Positions 7,311 to 12,664 of a DNA stretch of 14,905 nucleotides are shown in pieces; the stretch's first letter is position 1, and every line of letters starts with the position of its first letter. Source of the DNA: JAIPJO01 sp035269015 (GTDB lineage Bacteria; Patescibacteriota; Patescibacteriia; Patescibacteriales; UBA12465); the NCBI GenBank assembly GCA_035269015.1, contig DATFJU010000004.1:1-14905 (forward strand), read 5' to 3'. The notes under the pieces are model-generated. The model saw only the letters and a program-made list of their open reading frames with translations. It did no database searches and had not been told where the DNA came from. A program made the translations under genes and the position numbers.

Positions 7311-8567
7311 TTAAACTCTAACTATATCAGCTCCTAAGTTTCTTAAACGTTCATCTATCTTTTCATAACCTCTATCTATTTGATAAATATTATCAATCTC
7401 AGTTTGACCTTTAGCAATTAGAGCAGCGATGATAAGGGCAATACCTGCACGAATATCAGGGCTAATTAGTTTTTTGCCATGCAGTGGGGTAGGGCCGTTA
7501 ACTACAGCTCTATGTGGATCACACATAATAATATTAGCGCCCATCTGAGAAAGCATATCAACATAAAGAAGTCTGCGGTCATAAATAGTTTCGTGAATAG
7601 TGCTAAGACCAGAAGCTTGAGTCATTAAAACTGTGTAGGGTGATTGTAAATCAGTAGGGAAACCTGGATATTCATGAGTTTTGATGCTGTATGGTCTAAA
7701 CTTGTTGCTAGGCTTAATCTTTAACCAGTCTTTACCTTGTTCAAAGTTAATACCAATTTTCTTAAATATAGTTAATAAACTAAGGACATGATTAGGCTCG
7801 CAGTTAGTGATGGTTAGCTCAGACTTAGTGGCTGCTGCCATGATAGCAAAAGAACCGGTTTCAATTCTATCAGGTACAATTTTAAAGGTTCCAGCTCCTA
7901 ATTTCTTTACCCCTTCAATTACTATAGTCGGACTACCAGCTCCTTTAATCTTAGCGCCTTGTTTATTTAAGTAATCTGCTAGCGCTTTAATCTCTGGCTC
8001 CATAGCACAGTTTTTTAAAGTGGTAGTGCCTTTAGCTAAGGTAGCTGTCATCATTAGACTTTCAGTACCTGTTACACTGATGTTGGTAAAAAAGTATTCA
8101 TTTCCTTTTAACTCTTTCGCTTTAATTTCATAGAAATTACCTTTTACACTTACTTCAGCTCCTAAAGCTTTAAATCCTTCTAAAAACAAATCAATTGGTC
8201 TACCGCCAGCTCCAATCACGCATCCTCCTGGGTGAGGGAAGCGAACCTCTTTAAAACGAGCTAGTAGTGGTCCTACAAACATCATAGAGGTTCTAAATTT
8301 GTCTGCTAACTTGGGTTCTAAGATACCAGTATTAATATCCTTGGTTTCTATATCAACCTCATCACCTTTGTGTCTAATACTTGCTCCTAGAGAGGATAAC
8401 AAATCAAGTGATTTTCCAATATCTTCTATTTCAGGTAAGTTTTTAATCTTAATAGTTTCTTCTGATAAAATTGAAGCAGGTATTATCTTTAAAGCTGAAT
8501 TCTTAGCACCTTTAACTGCGATCTCTCCTTTAAGCGGTTTTTGTCCTTTGATTATAAATTTAGGCAT
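7311..8567 (-). CDS. murA: UDP-N-acetylglucosamine 1-carboxyvinyltransferase
   Basis: First committed step of peptidoglycan synthesis: transfers enolpyruvate from PEP to UDP-GlcNAc in the cytosol. 418 residues, as in E. coli (419). Visible key residues are Lys22-Asn23 (KGAKNSALK), the PEP-binding Cys116 in PHPGGCVIGAGGRPIDLF, the following Arg123, Asp306 in PGFPTDLQSP, Arg330/331 (ETIYDRRLLY), Asp371/Arg373 in SPDIRAG, and the terminal YQIDRGYEKIDERLRNLGA. The presence of Cys116 predicts fosfomycin sensitivity. Compared with the common GGCxIGxRPID sequence there are two extra glycines between Cys and Arg (GAGGRP). The start ATG is 22 nt or so after the predicted transcription start; no Shine-Dalgarno. 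Operon with the PEGA gene, divergent from rplU. Confidence 0.97.
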   Translation of the reverse strand: MPKFIIKGQKPLKGEIAVKGAKNSALKIIPASILSEETIKIKNLPEIEDIGKSLDLLSSLGASIRHKGDEVDIETKDINTGILEPKLADKFRTSMMFVGPLLARFKEVRFPHPGGCVIGAGGRPIDLFLEGFKALGAEVSVKGNFYEIKAKELKGNEYFFTNISVTGTESLMMTATLAKGTTTLKNCAMEPEIKALADYLNKQGAKIKGAGSPTIVIEGVKKLGAGTFKIVPDRIETGSFAIMAAATKSELTITNCEPNHVLSLLTIFKKIGINFEQGKDWLKIKPSNKFRPYSIKTHEYPGFPTDLQSPYTVLMTQASGLSTIHETIYDRRLLYVDMLSQMGANIIMCDPHRAVVNGPTPLHGKKLISPDIRAGIALIIAALIAKGQTEIDNIYQIDRGYEKIDERLRNLGADIVRV

Positions 8568-8595
8568 ATAATTATATTTATGTTTAATTACTTTA

Positions 8596-8624
8596 ATAGT
8601 ATCTTATTTGTTGACATTTTTCAA
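8596..8624 (-). promoter_or_regulatory. murA-PEGA promoter
   Basis: On the minus strand TTGAAA (8619-8624) is 17 nt before TACTAT (8596-8601); predicted start about 8589. The element physically overlaps the rplU promoter: its -35 lies in the rplU spacer and the rplU -35 lies in its spacer. Confidence 0.65.
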
Positions 8625-8638
8625 ATCTTTGTTAATAT
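8611..8638 (+). promoter_or_regulatory. rplU promoter
   Basis: Consensus TTGACA (8611-8616), 16-nt spacer, TAATAT (8633-8638) preceded by TGT as an extended -10. Predicted start about 8645, giving a leader of roughly 50 nt. A TATATT at 8636-8641 with 19-nt spacing is a weaker alternative. Confidence 0.7.
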
Positions 8639-8649
8639 ATTTCTATAGG

Positions 8650-8670
8650 CGTGGGTGCCCCACGTTTTTT
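8650..8670 (+). promoter_or_regulatory. Terminator-like hairpin at the 5' end of the rplU leader
   Basis: CGTGGG (8650-8655), loop TGC, CCCACG (8659-8664), then six T. It would form about 5 nt after the predicted RNA start. No plus-strand gene lies upstream (murA runs the other way), so it is not an ordinary end-of-gene terminator. It may act as an attenuator, a 5' stabilising stem or an L21-type leader element; function unproven. Confidence 0.6.
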
Positions 8671-8672
8671 AA

Positions 8673-8693
8673 ATAATTAATTTAATTAATTAT
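8673..8693 (+). repeat. AT-only palindrome just before the rplU start codon
   Basis: ATAATTAATT (8673-8682) and its exact complement AATTAATTAT (8684-8693) flank a single T. It ends 3 nt before the rplU ATG at 8697. As RNA it could fold into a weak stem near the ribosome entry site; as DNA it could be a protein-binding site. In such AT-rich sequence it could also be chance. Confidence 0.45.
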
Positions 8694-8696
8694 CAT

Positions 8697-9011
8697 ATGA
8701 GTAAAATCGCAGTTATTAAAACCGGAGGTAAGCAGTATAAGGTTAAAGAAGGCGAAACTATTAAGGTTGAAAAATTGGATAACGAAGAAAAATCAAAAGT
8801 TAAGTTTGATACTCTTTTAGTTGCTTCTACTGACGGTAAGGAAATTAATTTGGGAGAACCAAGTTTAGGAGAAAAGGTTTCTGGAACTGTTGAGAAACAG
8901 GATAAGGATAAAAAGATTACAGTGGTAAAATACAAAAACAAAACTAGATACAAAAGAACTAAAGGTCATCGTCAACCATATAGTTTGGTAAAGATTGAAA
9001 AGATTGCTTAA
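8697..9011 (+). CDS. rplU: Large ribosomal subunit protein bL21
   Basis: Structural protein of the 50S subunit that binds 23S rRNA. 104 residues, the normal bacterial length. The N-terminus IAVIKTGGKQYKVKEGE (4-20), the central DTLLVASTDGKEINLGEP (38-55) and the basic C-terminus with YKNKTRYKRTKGHRQPYS (79-96) are diagnostic. It is a single-gene unit: strong promoter at 8611-8638, terminator at 9037-9068, no Shine-Dalgarno before the ATG. In most bacteria rplU is followed directly by rpmA (bL27); here the next gene is convergent recR, so bL27 must be elsewhere or absent. The leader holds a GC-rich hairpin and an AT palindrome that could serve autoregulation. Confidence 0.97.
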   Translation: MSKIAVIKTGGKQYKVKEGETIKVEKLDNEEKSKVKFDTLLVASTDGKEINLGEPSLGEKVSGTVEKQDKDKKITVVKYKNKTRYKRTKGHRQPYSLVKIEKIA

Positions 9012-9036
9012 AAACAAGTTTCAATTTATATATAAT

Positions 9037-9068
9037 AAAATCCGTTATTAATTTAAACGGATTTTTTT
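9037..9068. terminator. Bidirectional terminator between rplU and recR
   Basis: Ten-bp stem AAAATCCGTT (9037-9046) with AACGGATTTT (9056-9065), 9-nt loop and a T run to 9068. It begins 25 nt after the rplU stop, and 1 nt separates the T run from the recR stop codon. In the minus direction the U-tract is shorter but present (TTTTATTATA). Confidence 0.88.
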
Positions 9069-9069
9069 A

Positions 9070-9666
9070 TTAAAGTATATTTCTATATTTCAGTGATTGC
9101 GATAGGGTAACCTCATCAGTGTATTCTAGGGATGATCCTAGTGGTAGCCCCCTAGCTAAGCGACTTACTTTAACTCCTTCCTCTTTTAATATTTTAGATA
9201 AATACATTAGTGTACTTTCACCCTCTAAAGTAGGACTAAGAGCTAAGATTACTTCTTGTATTTTTTCTTTTTTGATCCTCTTAATTAATTTCTTTACATT
9301 TAAATTCTCTGGGCCTTGGTTTTCAATAGCATTAATTAGGTTATTTAAAATAAAATATAAACCATTATATTTGCGAGTATTTTCCAAACTAATCATTTCT
9401 TGAGTGTTGGCCATTATGCAGAGTATTTTTTTATCTCTGTTTTTGTCACTGCAAATCTCACAAGGATTATTTTCGCTGATAGCTTGGCAATAACTGCAAG
9501 TTTTAGTGTTTGTTTTTAATTGATTTAAATTATAAGCGAAATCAGCTAGTTCCTGAGGTGATTTTTTTAGCAAATGAAAAACATAACGTTCAGCTGTCTT
9601 AGGACCTACGCTAGGAAGTTTTTGAAAATGCTCGACTAGTTTGGCTATTGTTTTAGGATATTCCAT
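9070..9666 (-). CDS. recR: Recombination mediator RecR
   Basis: Ring-forming DNA-repair protein that works with RecO to load RecA at gaps. 198 residues, normal length. Domains in order: N-terminal helix-hairpin-helix with FQKLPSVGPKTAERY (14-28); a four-Cys zinc finger, CSYC (57-60) and CEIC (69-72); a Toprim domain (about 80-170) with LALSPTLEGEST (141-152); and the C-terminal RLARGLPLGSSLEYTDEVTL (169-188). The Toprim core is unusual: where RecR proteins normally read VVE-x-x-x-D, this one has IMANTQE, so the Glu is Ala86 and the Asp is Glu90; the following VLGG-like motif is ILNN. It has its own promoter whose -10 ends only 6 nt before the ATG, so the mRNA may be leaderless. ybaB lies upstream but behind a terminator. 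Confidence 0.96.
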   Translation of the reverse strand: MEYPKTIAKLVEHFQKLPSVGPKTAERYVFHLLKKSPQELADFAYNLNQLKTNTKTCSYCQAISENNPCEICSDKNRDKKILCIMANTQEMISLENTRKYNGLYFILNNLINAIENQGPENLNVKKLIKRIKKEKIQEVILALSPTLEGESTLMYLSKILKEEGVKVSRLARGLPLGSSLEYTDEVTLSQSLKYRNIL

Positions 9667-9672
9667 AATCTT

Positions 9673-9701
9673 ATTATATGAAATTAATGTTTATTTAGCA
9701 A
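9673..9701 (-). promoter_or_regulatory. recR promoter, predicted leaderless start
   Basis: On the minus strand TTGCTA (9696-9701), 17-nt spacer, consensus TATAAT (9673-9678). Six nt separate the -10 from the recR ATG, so transcription should begin at about the first base of the start codon. Confidence 0.55.
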
Positions 9702-9703
9702 AT

Positions 9704-9731
9704 AAAAAAATAATCTCAAATTAAATGAGAT
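9704..9731 (-). terminator. Terminator of the dnaB-ybaB transcript
   Basis: Minus-strand stem of 6 bp (ATCTCA at 9713-9718 with TGAGAT at 9726-9731), 7-nt loop, followed by TTATTTTTTTA. Located 58 nt beyond the ybaB stop. The stem is short and AT-rich, but the U-tract is good; it separates ybaB from recR. Confidence 0.6.
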
Positions 9732-9788
9732 CACTTTTTTATATATAGATAAACTGAATAGTATGAGCACTATAATAATATATAGTAT

Positions 9789-10064
9789 TTAGTTCATTCC
9801 GGGAATTCCACCCATGTCTTGCATTTTCTTAGCCATTATTTTTTGAGTTTTTTTAATAGCTTTATTAGTCACATCTTTTATAGTTCTTTCTAGGTAGTCT
9901 TTTTCTAATTCAGTGTTTACTTTAACTGATTGTACTTCTAGATTACCATTTAATTTAACTTCTACACCATTTGATTCTTCTGTGATGTATTCATCAGCTA
10001 AGGTATTTTGCAAATCTTTAGCTTGGCTACGCATGTCTTTGAATTGTTTTAATTTGTTGAACAT
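9789..10064 (-). CDS. ybaB: YbaB/EbfC family nucleoid-associated protein
   Basis: Small DNA-binding protein of the YbaB/EbfC family, thought to act as a dimer on the nucleoid. 91 residues against a usual 100-110. The N-terminal helix (MFNKLKQFKDMRSQAKDLQ) is the family's coiled-coil arm, followed by the beta-sheet stretch GVEVKLNGNLEVQSVKV (33-49) and the C-terminal helix with KAIKKTQKIMAKKM, ending in a Gly/Met-rich tail (GGIPGMN) typical of the family. In many bacteria the order is dnaX-ybaB-recR; here dnaB takes the upstream place (60-nt gap) and a terminator plus a separate promoter divide ybaB from recR. No Shine-Dalgarno precedes the ATG. Confidence 0.92.
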   Translation of the reverse strand: MFNKLKQFKDMRSQAKDLQNTLADEYITEESNGVEVKLNGNLEVQSVKVNTELEKDYLERTIKDVTNKAIKKTQKIMAKKMQDMGGIPGMN

Positions 10065-10124
10065 ATATTTTTTATTAGTATTACTTATTTTATTAATGTT
10101 GTTTATATTATTAATTATATATTA

Positions 10125-11522
10125 CTAGAATTCAGGTGGTGCTTCATGTTGAGTATCTAAATCTTTAAAGCTAACAGTGTTTTTATCAAAGAAAAGTCCA
10201 ATTTCACCAGTTGGTCCATTTCTGTGTTTGGCAATATAGACTTTAGCACCATTTTTTTCTTCTTCTGATAAGTCATTTTCATCATAGTTTTTATCTGCTG
10301 CTTTGCGGTATAGAAACATTACTACGTCAGCATCTTGTTCAATAGAACCAGAATCTCTAAGGTGAGATAGTTTAGGTATAGCAGGTGATGATTGCTCTAC
10401 AGCACGAGATAGCTGTGCTAGAGCTAATACAGGTATATTTAATTCTCTAGCCACTGCTTTTAAGCCTCTGCTAATCTCGGCTACTTCCTGTACTCTGTTA
10501 TCTCCATATTTACCCCTACCTTCCATTAATTGTAGATAATCAATGATAATTAGTCCTAAATCTTTTTCCATTTGTAATCTTCTAGCTTTAGCTCTAATTT
10601 CCATTATAGAAGAAGTGGCGGAATCGTCAATATATATTGGGGAGTCAGCTAGAACACCCATAGATTCTCCTATTTTAGAAAAGTCATTATCTCCTTCTTT
10701 GTCAGATAAGTTACCAGTTCTCATTTTCCAAAGATTTACTCCTGACTCAGCACAGAGCATTCTGTCTACTACTTGTTCTTTACTCATCTCAAGTGAAAAG
10801 ATAGCTATACCAGTTTTATCTTTAGTAGCAACATTTCTGGCTATGTCTAAGGCAAAGGCTGTTTTACCAACACTAGGTCTAGCAGCTAAAATAATTAAGT
10901 CTGATTTTTGTAGTCCTGCTAAGAGATTATCTAGTTTGTTAAATCCAGTTGGCACTCCTCTTAGTTTTCCGCTTTGTTTATGTAGTTCATCAATTCTGTC
11001 AAAAGCATCTGTTAAGAGGTTGTCTATAGGAGAGAAGCTGGCATTCATATATTTTCTGGAAACAGCAAATATCTTTTTTTCAGTAGTATCTAAAATATTG
11101 TCTACATCCTCATCTTCTTTAAAACTTAGATCCATAATTTCACTAGCTGCATGTTGTAATCTTCTTAGAGTTGCTTTTCTTTGAATGATTTGTGAATAAT
11201 TAGCTACATTAGCAGAAGTAGCAATTGTATTGGAAAGTTCAGCTAGGTAGGTTCTTCCGCCAGCTTCAATTAATTTCTTTTTTTCTTCCAAACGATTAGC
11301 AACTGTGAGGATATCTATTGGTTGTTGATGATTGAAAAGCTCTTTAATAATATTAAAAATAACTGCATGGGCATTTTTATAGAAATCATCCTCAAAAAGA
11401 CTGTCAGCTACCTTTACAATAGCGTCTTTATCAATTAACAGACAACCAAGCAGGGATTGTTCTGCTTCTAGGTTTTGAGGTGGAACTCTTTGGGTTAAAT
11501 TTTTTTCTTTTTCGCTGTTCAT
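10125..11522 (-). CDS. dnaB: Replicative DNA helicase DnaB
   Basis: Hexameric helicase that unwinds DNA ahead of the replication fork. 465 residues, as in E. coli (471). The N-terminal DnaB domain (about 12-115) opens with VPPQNLEAEQSLLGCLL; a linker follows; the RecA-like ATPase domain starts near 190 (PTGFNKLDNLLAGLQ). Walker A is ARPSVGKTAFA (214-224), the catalytic Glu is in FSLEMS (242-247), Walker B is LIIIDYLQL (324-332), HLRDSGSIEQDADVV (387-401) is present, and the arginine finger is in KHRNGPTG (432-439). No intein is present, although dnaB is a frequent intein site. Likely operon with ybaB. It diverges from the tRNA/ABC block. Confidence 0.98.
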   Translation of the reverse strand: MNSEKEKNLTQRVPPQNLEAEQSLLGCLLIDKDAIVKVADSLFEDDFYKNAHAVIFNIIKELFNHQQPIDILTVANRLEEKKKLIEAGGRTYLAELSNTIATSANVANYSQIIQRKATLRRLQHAASEIMDLSFKEDEDVDNILDTTEKKIFAVSRKYMNASFSPIDNLLTDAFDRIDELHKQSGKLRGVPTGFNKLDNLLAGLQKSDLIILAARPSVGKTAFALDIARNVATKDKTGIAIFSLEMSKEQVVDRMLCAESGVNLWKMRTGNLSDKEGDNDFSKIGESMGVLADSPIYIDDSATSSIMEIRAKARRLQMEKDLGLIIIDYLQLMEGRGKYGDNRVQEVAEISRGLKAVARELNIPVLALAQLSRAVEQSSPAIPKLSHLRDSGSIEQDADVVMFLYRKAADKNYDENDLSEEEKNGAKVYIAKHRNGPTGEIGLFFDKNTVSFKDLDTQHEAPPEF

Positions 11523-11559
11523 ACTTTTTCTAGTTACTTATCTTTACTTGTATTTCTTT

Positions 11560-11589
11560 ATCTTACACTAAACAAGCATTAGAAATCAA
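11560..11589 (-). promoter_or_regulatory. Possible dnaB promoter
   Basis: On the minus strand TTGATT (11584-11589), 18-nt spacer, TAAGAT (11560-11565); predicted leader about 30 nt. Moderate match only. It shares the 174-bp divergent gap 11523-11696 with the tRNA promoter; nothing else is recognised between them. Confidence 0.4.
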
Positions 11590-11629
11590 CCCCATTTATT
11601 ACACAGGTTTTGCACTTTTCTATTAGGTG

Positions 11630-11658
11630 TTTACAAATAAAAAATGTTTTGTTATTAT
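11630..11658 (+). promoter_or_regulatory. tRNA-Lys/tRNA-Thr promoter
   Basis: TTTACA (11630-11635), 17-nt spacer, TATTAT (11653-11658). Predicted start about 11665, roughly 32 nt before tRNA-Lys. Confidence 0.6.
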
Positions 11659-11669
11659 TATTAATAACT

Positions 11670-11695
11670 GTGCTCGGATAGCACTTTTATTTTTT
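11670..11695 (+). promoter_or_regulatory. Hairpin plus T-run between the tRNA promoter and tRNA-Lys
   Basis: GTGCT (11670-11674), loop CGGAT, AGCAC (11680-11684), then TTTTATTTTTT to 11695, 1 nt before the tRNA. dnaB on the left runs the other way, so there is no upstream plus-strand gene to terminate. It may be an attenuator or a processing element for the tRNA precursor. Confidence 0.5.
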
Positions 11696-11696
11696 A

Positions 11697-11769
11697 GCGC
11701 CTATAGCTCAGCCGGTAGAGCAGCTGCCTTTTAAGCAGAAGGTCCCAGGTTCGAATCCTGGTGGGCGCA
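11697..11769 (+). tRNA. tRNA-Lys (anticodon UUU)
   Basis: Full cloverleaf of 73 nt: acceptor GCGCCTA pairs with TGGGCGC (one G-U), D-stem GCTC/GAGC, anticodon loop CTTTTAA giving UUU for AAA/AAG, T-arm CCAGG-TTCGAAT-CCTGG, discriminator A. The top anticodon-stem pair is a G-A mismatch. CCA is not encoded, so a CCA-adding enzyme is required. Confidence 0.95.
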
Positions 11770-11781
11770 CACAATTTATAT

Positions 11782-11855
11782 GCCACCCTAGCTCAGTTGG
11801 TTAGAGCAACTGTTTTGTAAACAGTAGGTCGTCGGTTCGAATCCGACGGGTGGCT
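11782..11855 (+). tRNA. tRNA-Thr (anticodon UGU)
   Basis: Full cloverleaf of 74 nt: acceptor GCCACCC pairs with GGGTGGC, D-arm GCTC/GAGC, anticodon stem ACTGT/ACAGT with loop TTTGTAA giving UGU for ACA, T-arm GTCGG-TTCGAAT-CCGAC, discriminator T. CCA not encoded. It lies 12 nt after tRNA-Lys and is presumably processed from the same precursor. Confidence 0.96.
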
Positions 11856-11868
11856 CAGAAAATATTTT

Positions 11869-11895
11869 AAAACAGCTTTAATAGAGCTGTTTTTT
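11869..11895 (+). terminator. Terminator of the tRNA transcript
   Basis: Nine-bp stem AAAACAGCT (11869-11877) with AGCTGTTTT (11885-11893), 7-nt loop, T run to 11895. It starts 13 nt after tRNA-Thr and ends 1 nt before the extended -10 of the ABC gene. Confidence 0.88.
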
Positions 11896-11896
11896 A

Positions 11897-11905
11897 TGGT
11901 ATACT
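11897..11905 (+). promoter_or_regulatory. Extended -10 promoter of the ABC exporter operon
   Basis: TGG followed by TATACT (11900-11905) is an extended -10; no good -35 is seen at the expected place, which falls in the preceding terminator hairpin. Predicted start about 11912, leader about 27 nt. Confidence 0.5.
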
Positions 11906-11938
11906 TTAATTAAGTTAACAATATTAAGAATCTGTAAT

Positions 11939-12664
11939 ATGTTAGAGATAAAAAATTTAAATAAAAAGTTCGGCGACCTTTTAGCTGTGAAAGATCTTAA
12001 TTTAAAAGTTAAAGAAGGAGAGTTTTTTTCTTTGATAGGTCCTAATGGGTCAGGTAAGACTACTATTATAAAAAACATTTTAGGGCTTTTACATCCTAGT
12101 ACAGGTGATGTTTTAATTAATGGTAAAAGTATTAAAGATTTTCCAACTAAAGCAAAAGAGCAAATGGCCTATATTCCTGATGATCCTAAAATTTGGAATC
12201 ATATTACCGGTGAAGAGTTCTTATATTTTTCAGGAGCTTTGTATGGTATGAAAAAGGAAGATATTGCTAGAAAAATTCCTGAGCTTTTAGAACATTTTGA
12301 TTTACAGGGCATAGAAAAAAAATATTTTGAAAATTATTCTAGGGGCAATAAGCAAAAGTTTAGCATTTTAGCAGCCTTACTTCATAATCCTAAGTTAATT
12401 TTAGTGGATGAGCCTATTATAGGTCTTGATCCTCAGTCTGCTGAAGTAGCTATGAGATTACTTTATAAGTTTAGTGAAAGCGGTGGCACCGTTTTTATGA
12501 CCACCCACACTTTACCAGTAGCTCAAAAGTATTCTTCAAAAATAGGTATTTTACACGAAGGACAACTTATTGCTACTGATACTCTAGATAATTTAAGGAA
12601 AGAGATAAATAGTGAAAGTGCCAGTCTATCTGAAATATACTTTAACTTTACTAAACATGCTTAA
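11939..12664 (+). CDS. ABC transporter ATP-binding protein (ABC-2/CcmA-like exporter)
   Basis: Cytosolic ATPase that powers the membrane partner encoded just downstream. 241 residues. Walker A GPNGSGKTT (34-42); the Q-loop region reads YIPDDP (78-83), as is common in ABC-2 type proteins that lack the Gln; signature NYSRGNKQKFS (132-142) in place of LSGGQ; Walker B LILVDEP (153-159) with the following GLDPQ D-loop; switch His190 in TTHTLP. All nucleotide-handling motifs are intact, so it should hydrolyse ATP. The pattern matches drug, lipid or polysaccharide exporters rather than importers, and no substrate-binding protein is present. The permease ATG overlaps the end of this gene by 8 nt. Substrate cannot be inferred. 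Confidence 0.94.
   Translation: MLEIKNLNKKFGDLLAVKDLNLKVKEGEFFSLIGPNGSGKTTIIKNILGLLHPSTGDVLINGKSIKDFPTKAKEQMAYIPDDPKIWNHITGEEFLYFSGALYGMKKEDIARKIPELLEHFDLQGIEKKYFENYSRGNKQKFSILAALLHNPKLILVDEPIIGLDPQSAEVAMRLLYKFSESGGTVFMTTHTLPVAQKYSSKIGILHEGQLIATDTLDNLRKEINSESASLSEIYFNFTKHA

Noticed and set aside
8693..8953. 86-codon minus-strand open frame opposite rplU
   Set aside because: rplU is unmistakable on the plus strand; the opposite frame is its shadow.
10543..11184. 213-codon open frame on the plus strand opposite dnaB
   Set aside because: It lies wholly inside the intact, motif-complete dnaB gene, is Ser/Leu-rich as expected for an antisense reading of AT-rich coding sequence, and shows no domain.
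11590..11615. DnaA-box-like sequence (TTATTACACA) beside dnaB, hinting at an origin
   Set aside because: It needs a one-base gap to fit TTATCCACA, there is only one copy, and no dnaA or dnaN is nearby.
12612..12656. GTG start giving a 564-residue permease
   Set aside because: It would overlap the ATPase gene by 53 nt and add a non-typical N-terminus; the ATG at 12657 fits a short coupled overlap.
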